Source of the DNA: Planctomycetaceae bacterium | Lineage (GTDB): Bacteria; Planctomycetota; Phycisphaerae; Phycisphaerales; UBA1924 | Direction: 5' to 3' | Assembly (NCBI GenBank): GCA_027487735.1 | Contig: JAIYDA010000106.1 | Location: forward strand, 1 to 37,953 | Length of the DNA stretch: 37,953 bases | Shown here: positions 16,444 to 25,068 of the stretch, in pieces | Numbering within the stretch: position 1 is the first letter of the stretch | Layout: each line of letters opens with the position of its first letter | Made by a program: the position numbers and the translations under genes | Notes under the pieces: generated by a model | What the model was told of the DNA's origin: nothing | The model's database searches: none | The model's input: only the letters and a program-made list of their open reading frames with translations

Positions 16444-19041
16444 TCACTCCTTGGTCGCTTGGGGCTTGACGTGTCGATCCAGCCACGCCACGGTCTCGGC
16501 TTGCACGTGCAGGGCGCTCTCCATGGCGGCATAGCCGTGGCTTTCGAAGGGCAGCATGACGAGGCGTGCGGTGCCGCCCAGGCCCTTGATGGCGGCAAAG
16601 AGGCGCTCGCTTTGCACGGGGAAGGTGCCCGGGTTGTTGTCGATCTGGCCGTGGATGAGGAGGACCGGGGTCTTGATGTTGCCCGCGAAGGTGAACGGGC
16701 TCATCTTCGTGTAGGTGTCGGTTGCTTCCCAATAGGTGCGGCGCTCACCTTGAAAGCCAAAGGGTGTGAGCGTGCGGTTGTATGCGCCGCTGCGCGCAAC
16801 GCCCGCGCGGAAGAGGTCGCTGTGGGCGAGCAGATTGGCGGTCATGAATGCGCCGTAGCTGTGCCCACCGACCGCGACGCGCGTGGGGTCTCCCACGCCT
16901 AGCTCCGCGGCTTTGTCGATCGCGGCCTTCGCGCTACTCACGATCTGCTCGACGAAGGTGTCGTTCACGGTCTCGGGGTCGCCCACGACGGGCATCGTCG
17001 CTTCGTCCATCACGGCGTAGCCTGCGAAGACGAGGCAGAGGTGGCTGCTGCCGCCCATGCGCGTGAAGGTGGTGGGGGCGGCAGAGACCTGGCCCGCGGT
17101 TGCCTTGTCGGTGTATTCGAGCGGATAGGCCCAGAGGAACAGGGGCAGTGGGCCGTCGCGGTCCTTGTCGTAGCCCGGTGGCAGGTAGAGCGTCGCGGAG
17201 AGCTCGACGCCATCGGCGCGGGTGTATTTGATGAGCTCTTTCTTTACCTCGCGCACTTGGGGCACTGGGTCGACGAAGCTCGTGAGGGCCTTGCGTTCGC
17301 TGGCTGCGAGCGAGCCAGCGGGCGACTTCGCGAGCGCACGCTGGAAATAGTTCGGGAAGTCGGCTGGGCTCTGGAAGAGCGTGATGATGCGTGAGGAGTC
17401 CTCAGCGACTTCGACGAGCTGCTCGAAGCTTGCGGCGTCGCTCTGCCAGATGCGGGCTTTGGAGAAGTCGGCGAGGGACTCGCGATCGAGGAAGGGGCGA
17501 TCGCCCGTTGGGGTGGCGCCTTCACCGCTCAGCCAGAGCTGGGCGTCGTCGACGCGCACGACGCTGCGACCGTTGGGCAGCAAGCGGCGGAGCGGGCTGC
17601 CCGGGTCGTTATAGCGCTCGTTGATGGAGAGGTCGCGCATCGTGCGGGGCGAGCCCTGCACGCTCGTTGCTTCGGGCGAGCCCAGGTCGTAGAGATGCGT
17701 GGTGCTCCACTTGCGGTCGCGGTCATACTCGCTCACCATCGCGAGCTGCTTGCCCCAGGGGCCCGGCTGCAGCATGCTCATGCCCGCAAAGCGATGCTGC
17801 GTGCGCAGCAGCTCGCGCGGCTCGGAAGAGAACGGCGCGTCCCACACGAAGATCGCGTCGCGATGCTCGACCTTGTTCTTGGGGTCTCCCTCGTCGAGCG
17901 CGACCGCGTAGAAGAGCTGGGCGGGGGCGAGGTCGTTCCAGAAGTAGTCGCGCGGGCCCGTCTCGACGCCCTCGATGGGAATCTGATCGCGCAGGCCCAC
18001 CTGGCGAAGCTGCTTGACGACGGCTCCGGTGCGCATGTCGAGCACTTCTTCCACCTCGCCAAACTGGCTGAGGGGCACGAGGTAGGAATAGGGCCTCTCG
18101 ATGCGGCTGGCGAGCAGGTAGTTGCCGTCGGGCGAGAGGTCAAGGCTCGTCCAGAGCGCAGCGTTGCCCAGCGGACGCGAGGTGTTCGTCGTGACGTCGA
18201 GCAGTTGCAACTGGGTGAGCATGATCCAGTCAAACAGCTGCTCGTCGTGGCTGTCCTTCAGCAGGTCTTGAAAGGTGCGCACCTGGGCGCGCTTGCCGCT
18301 GGCCTCTTGCACCACGGGCCCGGCGGGCACGAGCGGAGGCGTGGGGCGGGCGCCGCGCGAGGCGGGCACGGTGCGCAGCAGCAGCGTGCGGTTGTCGGGC
18401 AGCCAGCGCATCACGCTGCCGCTCGCGGCGTTCAGCTTCTCGCGCACCTCGAGCTTGCGGACGGTTCCGGTGGCGTGGGCCTGCGCGCTCTCGCCCACCC
18501 AGATCTCCAGGCGATCGGCGAAGGTGACGGGGACGGCAAAGCGCGAACCATCGAGCGTGAAGGCGGGGCGACCCAGGCTCGCGCCGGTGGTTTGGGCGTT
18601 GGGCAGGTTGAGCTTGGTGCCCGGGCTCGCGGCGTCGTCACTCAGGCGGCGGATGCTGACGCCCGTGAAGACGCGAGGACCGTGCGGCGCGTTCGTGTCG
18701 GGGTTCAGGCGACGGCCCGCGAGGCGCCACATGGGGGCGGCAAGGTCGGAGACTGGGGGCATCGCCTCGCGCTCGTGCAGGGTCATCCAGGTGCTGGTGG
18801 GGTCGATGCCGATGGAGGGGTTGGGCTTGGCCTCGATGATGCGGGCGATCGCCTCGGGCGGGCGGAGGTAGCTGGCTTCGGGTGCGCTTTGCGCCGAGCT
18901 TTGGGACGGGCTTTGTGCGTGCGCTGCGGGCACGAGCGAAGCCGAGATGGACGACACGAACAAGGGCAAGGGCGACTGGGGCATGATGGCAGCCACGCCC
19001 GCAAGCATGGCAACAAGCAACGAGGAAGCGCGGTGTGGCAT
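16444..19041 (-). CDS. exported S9-family serine peptidase, glutamyl endopeptidase-like
   Basis: ATG 19041 gives 865 residues with a signal sequence ending near AAHAQ. The N-terminal ~580 residues are a beta-propeller-like region and the C-terminal ~260 an alpha/beta-hydrolase. The catalytic triad is visible: S728 in GGHSYGAF, D801 in HGQIDNNPG and H835 in FESHGYAA. AYNRTLTPFGFQGERRTYWE and DNNPGTFPVQSERLF closely resemble the chloroplast-type glutamyl endopeptidase branch (S9D) rather than prolyl oligopeptidase or DPP-IV. It is probably a periplasmic or surface peptidase degrading peptides or damaged proteins. A longer start at 19077 is possible but places the signal peptide internally. Confidence 0.9.
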   Translation of the reverse strand: MPHRASSLLVAMLAGVAAIMPQSPLPLFVSSISASLVPAAHAQSPSQSSAQSAPEASYLRPPEAIARIIEAKPNPSIGIDPTSTWMTLHEREAMPPVSDLAAPMWRLAGRRLNPDTNAPHGPRVFTGVSIRRLSDDAASPGTKLNLPNAQTTGASLGRPAFTLDGSRFAVPVTFADRLEIWVGESAQAHATGTVRKLEVREKLNAASGSVMRWLPDNRTLLLRTVPASRGARPTPPLVPAGPVVQEASGKRAQVRTFQDLLKDSHDEQLFDWIMLTQLQLLDVTTNTSRPLGNAALWTSLDLSPDGNYLLASRIERPYSYLVPLSQFGEVEEVLDMRTGAVVKQLRQVGLRDQIPIEGVETGPRDYFWNDLAPAQLFYAVALDEGDPKNKVEHRDAIFVWDAPFSSEPRELLRTQHRFAGMSMLQPGPWGKQLAMVSEYDRDRKWSTTHLYDLGSPEATSVQGSPRTMRDLSINERYNDPGSPLRRLLPNGRSVVRVDDAQLWLSGEGATPTGDRPFLDRESLADFSKARIWQSDAASFEQLVEVAEDSSRIITLFQSPADFPNYFQRALAKSPAGSLAASERKALTSFVDPVPQVREVKKELIKYTRADGVELSATLYLPPGYDKDRDGPLPLFLWAYPLEYTDKATAGQVSAAPTTFTRMGGSSHLCLVFAGYAVMDEATMPVVGDPETVNDTFVEQIVSSAKAAIDKAAELGVGDPTRVAVGGHSYGAFMTANLLAHSDLFRAGVARSGAYNRTLTPFGFQGERRTYWEATDTYTKMSPFTFAGNIKTPVLLIHGQIDNNPGTFPVQSERLFAAIKGLGGTARLVMLPFESHGYAAMESALHVQAETVAWLDRHVKPQATKE

Positions 19042-19110
19042 GCGCGGATGGTAGAGTGGCGCGGCGACCGCGAGCACCCCGCCACGAGGCCCTCGCCATC
19101 AACCCCATGC

Positions 19111-19140
19111 ACAGCCCGGCACAGCCCGGCACAGCCCGGC
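19111..19140. repeat. exact triple 10-bp tandem repeat
   Basis: ACAGCCCGGC occurs three times in succession without change, upstream of the S9 peptidase gene and next to repeat C1. Identical units suggest recent expansion. Confidence 0.85.
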
Positions 19141-19149
19141 TGCCTGTTT

Positions 19150-19193
19150 CCTGTCGCTTGTCGCCTGTCCCCGCTCGCCGCTCCCCGTTCCCC
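19150..19193 (-). repeat. GGAACGG heptamer repeat, copy C1
   Basis: On the minus strand GGGGAACGGGGAGCGG begins directly after the TAA stop of the dockerin-tailed gene and continues as degenerate GGGACAGGCGACAAGCGACAGG-like units. Related copies are at 23509-23539 and 29011-29038. Confidence 0.65.
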
Positions 19194-20720
19194 TTAGCAG
19201 TCCCCCCCCGCCAGCACCTGCAAGAACGACACCAGGTCGTTGTCGTCGGGGAACAAGCCGTCGTTGTTGAAGTCGATGTCGTTGCAGTTTGGCGTGCTGC
19301 ACGGGCCGCCCGCGAGCACGTTCAGGAAGTCGATGAGGTCGTTGTCGTCGGGGAAGAGGCCGTCTCGGTTGAAGTCGATGCCATCGCAGGGGGGCGCGAT
19401 GGAGACGCGCATGAGCGAGGCGCGGTTGCCCGCGGTGTTGCTCGCGGCGGTCGCGCTGGTCTTGAGGCTGAAGGCGAAGTAGAAGTAGCCGTCGGTGGCG
19501 AAGGTGCAGCGGTCGCGGAAGGTGCCCAGGAAGAGGTCGGGGGTGCCATCGCCCGAGAAGTCCACGCCCTGGCTCTCGCGCAGGATCACGCGTTCGTTGT
19601 TGAAGACCGCGACGGAGTTGATGAGCGAGTCGGGGTTGTTGCCGTTGCCCACGATGACGAAGTTGCCCGCGTTGTCGGCCTTCACGTCGATGAAGCTCGT
19701 CCAGTTCTCGCTGCTGCCCGGGAAGATCGCCTGCCCGCTTCGTGCCACGACGTTGCCACTCACGAGCACCCAGCTCGTGCCATCGGCGTTGGAGCCGCGG
19801 GCGAGCCACGTGCCATCGGGCTCGAGCGTCGCGGCGCTGATGCTGCTGACGGGGCTGGAAAAGCTGCTGCCCGCGAGCACCGAGCCCTCCTGGATGCGCA
19901 CGACGCCGTTGCGAACGAGGACCTTGTCCTCGGTGGCGATGGTGCTGAGCTCACCCACGAAGATCCAGTCGCTCCCCGCCTCCATGAAGGTGCCTGGGTC
20001 GACGTCGGCGATGGTGTTCGTCGCTCCGCCTGCCTGGCCAGCGGGGGTTTCGGTGAGAATGCTGATGGCGGGTGCGCTGGTGGCGCTGGAGAAGATGCTC
20101 TCGGTGCCGATGGCGGCAAACGGACTCTGATTCGTCGAGAGGAAGCCCACGCCGTTGCTGTTGTTGATCGATGCGTCGCGCAGCTCACCCCACGTCACGA
20201 CGAACTGGTCGAACGGGGGGTTGGCGTTCTGCTGCGAACGGGCGATGACGCTGGGCACGCCCCCGACCACGCGCACGACGCGCCCGCTGCTGGCGTTGCC
20301 CATGGCAATCGCCCAGTTGCCGCTGTTGTTCACGCGGGCGATGGGCAGGTTGGTCGAAAAGTCAAAGAACTCGCCCGGCGCGACCTCGGTCACGCCCTCG
20401 CGGGCAGCGAGGGTGATGGCAAGGCCATTGCCCAGCACGTGGATCTGGTCGCGGGCGGTTGAGGCGTCGGCGGGGTCGACGATCGTGACGATGGTGTTCC
20501 ACAGCGTGCCTTCTTCGGAGCGATCCATGCGTCCAAAGTTGTTGTAGCGGATCGTGCTGCTGCCCGGGATGAGCGAGAGCGGGCCCGTTGCGTCGTGATC
20601 GCGGCTTGCCGCGACGACCTGGATGGGGCGGGCAAACGCGGTGCCAGCAACGAGCGCGAGGGCGAGGCCCGCGAGGCAAGCGTGCGAGAGAGGGGCGAAC
20701 GGGCGGCAAGCGCTGAGCAT
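19194..20720 (-). CDS. secreted protein with two C-terminal dockerin/EF-hand-like repeats
   Basis: ATG 20720, with AAGGA seven nt upstream, gives 508 residues. The signal peptide LAGLALALVAGTAFA precedes RPIQVVA. The main body is beta-rich with many Gly/Asn/Ser and resembles a lectin or propeller (NSGNWAIAMGNASSG, GNFVIVGNGNN), without catalytic motifs. The last ~65 residues contain two nearly identical modules, DFNRDGLFPDDNDLIDFLNV and DFNNDGLFPDDNDLVSFLQV, each followed by LAGG and a Cys. They fit the calcium loop D-x-N-x-D-G of dockerin type I modules and are common tails of large secreted planctomycete proteins. They may mediate cell-surface attachment, but no cohesin is seen in the window. 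Confidence 0.85.
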   Translation of the reverse strand: MLSACRPFAPLSHACLAGLALALVAGTAFARPIQVVAASRDHDATGPLSLIPGSSTIRYNNFGRMDRSEEGTLWNTIVTIVDPADASTARDQIHVLGNGLAITLAAREGVTEVAPGEFFDFSTNLPIARVNNSGNWAIAMGNASSGRVVRVVGGVPSVIARSQQNANPPFDQFVVTWGELRDASINNSNGVGFLSTNQSPFAAIGTESIFSSATSAPAISILTETPAGQAGGATNTIADVDPGTFMEAGSDWIFVGELSTIATEDKVLVRNGVVRIQEGSVLAGSSFSSPVSSISAATLEPDGTWLARGSNADGTSWVLVSGNVVARSGQAIFPGSSENWTSFIDVKADNAGNFVIVGNGNNPDSLINSVAVFNNERVILRESQGVDFSGDGTPDLFLGTFRDRCTFATDGYFYFAFSLKTSATAASNTAGNRASLMRVSIAPPCDGIDFNRDGLFPDDNDLIDFLNVLAGGPCSTPNCNDIDFNNDGLFPDDNDLVSFLQVLAGGDC

Positions 20721-20960
20721 GGCAGAATCCTTGTGCTTGTAAGGGGTGAGGTGCAGGGGTGTGGCAATCGCGCGGGGCGTTTGGCAACCGGGCGCATTGC
20801 GGTGCGTTGTACGACGGTAGCGGGCGAAGGTTGCAACTTCGTTGGAGTGCGAGCTTTTCGGACCCAGTTTCGCGAAGAAATCACGGAGTGTTTGCGGTGT
20901 GGTAATGAAGGACACTCGCGCCGTGGGCGGTGCGGGTGGGCGGGTGTGATTGGTGCCGAG

Positions 20961-20983
20961 GGCACAGTCGAGACGACTGTGCC
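20961..20983. repeat. palindromic dispersed repeat, copy F2
   Basis: GGCACAGTCG-AGA-CGACTGTGCC, a perfect 10-bp stem with 3-nt loop, 28 nt downstream of the stop of the minus-strand PD40 gene. It could act as a transcript end or RNA-stability hairpin, but no T-tract follows. The rest of the gap (20721-21011) shows nothing recognisable. Confidence 0.8.
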
Positions 20984-21011
20984 ACCAGGGAGGAGGGTTG
21001 GGTGAAAAGCA

Positions 21012-22328
21012 TCACTCGCGAACGGGGATCGTCTCACGCTTCACGGGCGCGGTGGCGGGCGATGGGGCATCAAAGTCGATGCCTTGCCAATCGGCGATCC
21101 AGAGCTGGCTCGTGGGGCGCTCCTGGCCTTCGAGCTTGCCGCCGCGCTGGCTTGTCCACATGAGCTTGCTGCCATCGTGGTTGAAGGCGGGCAGAATGTC
21201 TGCTCCTGGCGCGAAGGTGATGCGGCGCGTGCGGAGCGTGGCAGGGTCCTTGCCTGCAAGCAGGGCTTGCCGGGGCACCTCGATGGCGAAGAGCTCGTAG
21301 TTGCTGTGCCCGGCTTCGCTGCTGCCATACACGATGAGCTCGCCCGAGGGATGCCAGAACGGGGCCCAGTTCACGTGCTCGTTGTGCGTGATCTGAAACT
21401 CCTGCTCGATGCCCACGGGCACGCGCACGCCCTCAGCATCGAGCGCGAAGCGCAGCTTCGCGACAAACAGCTGCAGCTTGTCGTCGCCCTTGCGGTCGCT
21501 GCGATAGCAGATCCACTCGCCATCGGCGGAGAAGAAGGGCCCGCCGTCGTAGCCCTTGGCGGTCACGAGCGCGTGGTGGTCGCCCGTCTTGGTGTCAAAC
21601 ACGGCGATGTTGCCGTCGATCTTTGGTTCGGGCTCTTGTTGCTCGCTCGCCTCGCTGGGCACGACATGGGTGTAGAGCACGAAGCGACCGGTGGCATCGA
21701 GTGAGCACTCAGCGTCGTAGAGGTCGCGCTCGAACAGGCGCGTGGGCACGGGCAGCGTGCCCGACACCAGAGCCTGCGCATCGGTGCTCAGGGTGGGCTG
21801 GCTTTGCGGGTCGTCTTGCTTGGCAAACAGCGCGTCGTAGATCGACACGCTCACGATGTCCATCTCCTTCGGAAACTGCCAGACATAGCGGCGCGTGCCC
21901 ACGCGAAAGCCGCTCTTCTCGTCGCTGGTTGGGGGCGCGATGGTGCTGCCAAACACGATGGTGGGCTGCGTGGGGTGGAACCACCCGCAGGTGTTCGCGC
22001 TCCCCTCGGGGCTGATGTGGATGGCCTCGCCCAGCGTGAGCACGCCGTTCTCGCTGCGCAGCGACGCGACGTACATCGCGTAGAAGGGCGAGGCCTCTCC
22101 CGCAGCCGGCACGGGCGTTGCCTGGAACACGATCATGTCCCTGGTGGAGGCGTTCGCGGGGTGCGAGAAGTAGCTCTCGCCCGCCTTGAGGTAGGCTTGG
22201 GGGAGGGTGAGCTGGGTGGCGTTCGCGAGCGCGGTCTCTTGCGCTGCCCACGCCTGGGCTCGGGCGGCGTTGTGGGTCGCTGCGAGCGCAAGCAGGGGGC
22301 ACACCATCGCGAGGGCGGGCGTCTTCAT
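21012..22328 (-). CDS. exported TolB/PD40-like beta-propeller protein
   Basis: ATG 22328 gives 438 residues with signal peptide MKTPALAMVCPLLALAATHN followed by AARAQ. The body shows the PD40/WD40-like repeats of TolB-type propellers: GGPFFSADGEWICYRSDRKG, WAPFWHPSGELIVYGSSEAG and ILPAFNHDGSKLMWTSQRGG. It is likely periplasmic and binds proteins or ligands; no hydrolase triad is present. No tol-pal genes adjoin. There is no strong ribosome binding site at the chosen start, but it is the only Met placing the signal peptide at the N-terminus. AnmK is encoded 55 nt upstream on the same strand, so the two may be co-transcribed. Confidence 0.88.
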   Translation of the reverse strand: MKTPALAMVCPLLALAATHNAARAQAWAAQETALANATQLTLPQAYLKAGESYFSHPANASTRDMIVFQATPVPAAGEASPFYAMYVASLRSENGVLTLGEAIHISPEGSANTCGWFHPTQPTIVFGSTIAPPTSDEKSGFRVGTRRYVWQFPKEMDIVSVSIYDALFAKQDDPQSQPTLSTDAQALVSGTLPVPTRLFERDLYDAECSLDATGRFVLYTHVVPSEASEQQEPEPKIDGNIAVFDTKTGDHHALVTAKGYDGGPFFSADGEWICYRSDRKGDDKLQLFVAKLRFALDAEGVRVPVGIEQEFQITHNEHVNWAPFWHPSGELIVYGSSEAGHSNYELFAIEVPRQALLAGKDPATLRTRRITFAPGADILPAFNHDGSKLMWTSQRGGKLEGQERPTSQLWIADWQGIDFDAPSPATAPVKRETIPVRE

Positions 22329-22383
22329 GGGCAACGATAGCAAAGAGGCAGTGCCCGCCTTGCTGGTCGAATTACCACCCGCA

Positions 22384-23508
22384 TCACAGGCTTCCGCGCA
22401 GGCCCGCCCAGCAACCGGCAATCGCCCCGCCCTGCGCGGGCCACGTCTTGCCATAAATGCTCACCCAATCCGCGCACAGCGCCCCCAGCACCGCGAAGCA
22501 CGCGGCCTCGCGAAACTCGGTGGGCACGCCTGCGGCGTCGGTGGTGTCGCAGCGCGTCAGGCGAGTGCGCAGGCCTTGCAGCAGCGCGGCGTTGCGGGTG
22601 CCGCCACCCGCGACGAGCACGCTGCGCGTGCCCTCGGGCAAGGCTTCGACGATTGCCCGGGCGAGGGCGTCGCACGCGCTGGCGGCGAGGGTGTCTCCGG
22701 TGTGCTGCGCGGCAAGGGATCGCAGGGTGTGCATCAGCTCGTCGCCCGTGCCCAGGCTGCGGTGCTGGGCACGCTGGGCGCGCAGCAGCGTGAGCAGCGC
22801 ATCGCGCAGGGCAGGCACGATGGTGCCGCGCAGGGCCGCGCGCCCGTCTTCATCGAAGGGTGTGCCCAGAGCGAGGCGCGCCACCGCATCGAGCACGTGG
22901 TTGCAGGCGCAGACGTCGTAGCCCCGCACGCTGAGGACCGGCACGCTGAGGACCCGCTCGCTGAGGACCGGCTCGCTTTGGTCCAGCAGCGTGACGTTGC
23001 AGAACCCGCCCAGGTTGATGATCGCCTGCGCACCGCTGCCACCAAATAGCACGGCATCTGCGATGGGCGTGATCGGCGCACCCTGCCCGCCCGCTGCGAG
23101 GTCTGCCTGGCGCAGGTTGCAGACCACGGGCACGCCCAGCGCGTGCGCGAGCGGCGCGGGCTCAAAGAGCTGCCAGCTCGCGGGTGGGTCGTGAAAGACC
23201 GTCTGCCCGTGCACGCAGACAAAGTCCGGACGCGTGCCCGGTGCGCACGCTGCCAGCAGCTGCTCGCACGCGCGGGCGTGGAGCAACGCAAACTCGCGCG
23301 CGAGGCGCGCGATCGCGCCCGCCGTCATGGGCTGCTGCTCGGCAAGGGCACGCAGCTGATCGCGCACGCTGCCCAGCGTGCCCGAGTAGCCCTGCACGAA
23401 GCGGGCACGCAGCTCACTGCCTTGACCTTCCACATCCACGAGCGCGCAGTCGATGCCGTCGAGGCTGGTGCCGGTCATGCAGCCGATGATGCGGCGGGGG
23501 GAAGGCAA
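22384..23508 (-). CDS. anmK: anhydro-N-acetylmuramic acid kinase
   Basis: The product is a cytoplasmic ASKHA-fold kinase that phosphorylates and opens 1,6-anhydroMurNAc in peptidoglycan recycling. Family motifs are present: MTGTSLDGIDCALVD (phosphate loop), CVHGQTVFHDP, ADLAAGGQGAPITPIADA, INLGGFCNVT, GTPFDEDG and FREAACFAVLG. The conserved strand before MTGTS is RRIIGC, so a TTG start at 23508 (374 residues) is preferred over ATG 23478 (364); neither has a clear ribosome binding site. After NLGGFCNVT there is an insertion made of the pentapeptides SEPVL, SERVL, SVPVL. The usual GFDTGPGN reads GYDVCACN, which may affect activity. No other recycling genes lie nearby. Confidence 0.9.
   Translation of the reverse strand: MPSPRRIIGCMTGTSLDGIDCALVDVEGQGSELRARFVQGYSGTLGSVRDQLRALAEQQPMTAGAIARLAREFALLHARACEQLLAACAPGTRPDFVCVHGQTVFHDPPASWQLFEPAPLAHALGVPVVCNLRQADLAAGGQGAPITPIADAVLFGGSGAQAIINLGGFCNVTLLDQSEPVLSERVLSVPVLSVRGYDVCACNHVLDAVARLALGTPFDEDGRAALRGTIVPALRDALLTLLRAQRAQHRSLGTGDELMHTLRSLAAQHTGDTLAASACDALARAIVEALPEGTRSVLVAGGGTRNAALLQGLRTRLTRCDTTDAAGVPTEFREAACFAVLGALCADWVSIYGKTWPAQGGAIAGCWAGLRGSL
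22929..22973 (-). repeat. 15-bp tandem repeat within anmK
   Basis: Three units of type CGCTGAGGACCGGCT follow one another at 22929-22943, 22944-22958 and 22959-22973, encoding the S(E/V)(P/R)VL pentapeptides. The unit length equals that of the repeat at the prepilin leader, although the sequence differs. Confidence 0.85.
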
Positions 23509-23539
23509 GGGAACGGGGAACGGGGAGCAGGGAACGGGA
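23509..23539 (+). repeat. GGAACGG heptamer repeat, copy C2
   Basis: GGGAACGGGGAACGGGG followed by AGCAGGGAACGGG, lying between the stop of the outer-membrane gene (12 nt away on the minus strand) and the start of anmK. Confidence 0.75.
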
Positions 23540-23551
23540 GAGAAAGCCAAC

Positions 23552-24889
23552 TCAAAAGGCCAGCGAGACGCCGAGGCGGCCGCCCAGGGCTTCGTAGTCG
23601 TCGCCATTCTCGACCACGACACCAAGTTGCACGCCCGTGCCCGCGCGCGTGCTGTAGCCCACGCCCGCGGTGCCCGTGATCCAGCTCTCGATCGCGGCGT
23701 CGTCGAGGAAGTTCGTGTAGGCCGCGCCGGCGTAGGCGTACCACTGCTCGCTGAAGCGGTAGGTGGCCCGCAGCCCGTTCTTGAGCATCGACTGGTCGAC
23801 GCCCGGGTCGATCTCATACTCGTCGAACTTCAGCTTCTCTCCCTGATAGTTGCTGAACTGGTTGCTCATCGCGAGCGTCCAGCGCTCATTGATGTGCCAC
23901 GCGAGGTAGCTTGTCGCGCCAAAGCCATACACCAGCCCGCCCGCGCCGATATCTTCCGATGCGCTGCCACCCGCCGTGGCGTGGGGGGTCAGTTGCCACG
24001 TCCACCCGTCGCGGCTGGTGCCATCGGGCAGCAGGATGCGAATCGGCACGCCCAGCGTGAACGCACCGTGGAAGACGTCGGCGTCCTCGACGCTGTTGTA
24101 CGCCATGAAGCTCCCCAGGCTCAGGCCCACGCGCTCGCTGAAGTTCAGGTCGAGGCTGCTGGCGATCGTCGCGCTCTCCCCGCTGAAGTTGCCGACGTCG
24201 AACGTGCTGCCGCTGGCTGCGAGCGAGAACTGCAGCCCCGCCTTGCTGCGCACGAGCCCGCCCACGCCGCTCTGCTGCGACTCTTCCATCGCGATGCGCT
24301 CGCTCGTGCCGCCATCGCTGCCCTGCGTGGGCTCTGGGGCAGGAGCAGCCTCGCCCGGGCGGAGGCTGTAGGCCTTGAACTGGTCGGCAAAGAACCCGAA
24401 CTTGTCGAAGGTGAACTGGGCCATGCGGGCGGTCGTGGCGTTGGGGTTGCCATCGGAGACGCCAATGACCGAGCGCTGATTGACCTGCTTGAAGAACTCG
24501 GTCAGGTCGTTGGAACCCTCCTTCTTCAGGTAGTTCTCGATCTGGTTCTCGAGGTCGGCCTGGTTCACGCCCGTGAACGTGCGCGTGGGCTGCCCGAGCA
24601 GCTGGATCGTCGCCTGCGTGTTGCCCGCGTTTTTGGTCACGACGATGGCATCTGCCACGCCGCCGTAGTTGAGTGCGAAGGTGCTGTCCACCGCCTGAAA
24701 CTGCGCGAACTGGCCCTGCGTGTTCACGGCGTCGTCAATCAGGTCGATCAGGCTGCTGCCGCCCACGTTCACAGTCGGCACGCTGGTGCCCGTGCCCGTG
24801 ACGACGAAAAGGTTTTGGGCAATCGCGGTGCCCGCAGCACCCGCCAGTGCGCCCGCCATCATCCACATCCGCGCTGCATGCATGCTCAT
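23552..24889 (-). CDS. outer-membrane beta-barrel protein (autotransporter-like barrel)
   Basis: ATG 24889, with GGAG eight nt upstream, gives 445 residues. The signal peptide MSMHAARMWMMAGALAGAAG ends near AIAQ. An N-terminal region of ~200 residues is rich in Asn/Gln/Val. The C-terminal ~230 residues are alternating amphipathic strands rich in Gly, Tyr and Trp (YGFGATSYLAWHINERWTLA, WYAYAGAAYTNFLDD) and end in LGVSLAF. A terminal Phe after such strands is the usual signal for insertion by the BAM machinery. No passenger cleavage motif or enzymatic site is recognised. It is probably a surface protein or porin; the function is unknown. Confidence 0.78.
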   Translation of the reverse strand: MSMHAARMWMMAGALAGAAGTAIAQNLFVVTGTGTSVPTVNVGGSSLIDLIDDAVNTQGQFAQFQAVDSTFALNYGGVADAIVVTKNAGNTQATIQLLGQPTRTFTGVNQADLENQIENYLKKEGSNDLTEFFKQVNQRSVIGVSDGNPNATTARMAQFTFDKFGFFADQFKAYSLRPGEAAPAPEPTQGSDGGTSERIAMEESQQSGVGGLVRSKAGLQFSLAASGSTFDVGNFSGESATIASSLDLNFSERVGLSLGSFMAYNSVEDADVFHGAFTLGVPIRILLPDGTSRDGWTWQLTPHATAGGSASEDIGAGGLVYGFGATSYLAWHINERWTLAMSNQFSNYQGEKLKFDEYEIDPGVDQSMLKNGLRATYRFSEQWYAYAGAAYTNFLDDAAIESWITGTAGVGYSTRAGTGVQLGVVVENGDDYEALGGRLGVSLAF

Positions 24890-25068
24890 TGGGAGGTCTC
24901 CGTTTCGGCGTGTTCCACTTTCTTCGAGGTTGTGTTCTCGGCCCCATGGCCAGCAGGCCCGAGCGTACGCACACCCCACCCATCCGGGCCACCCAACCGT
25001 GCCACCCGCCCGACGCGGGGGCTTGCCCCGCAAAGAACGCGCTTTGCAAATCTTCACGAGGCGTTATC

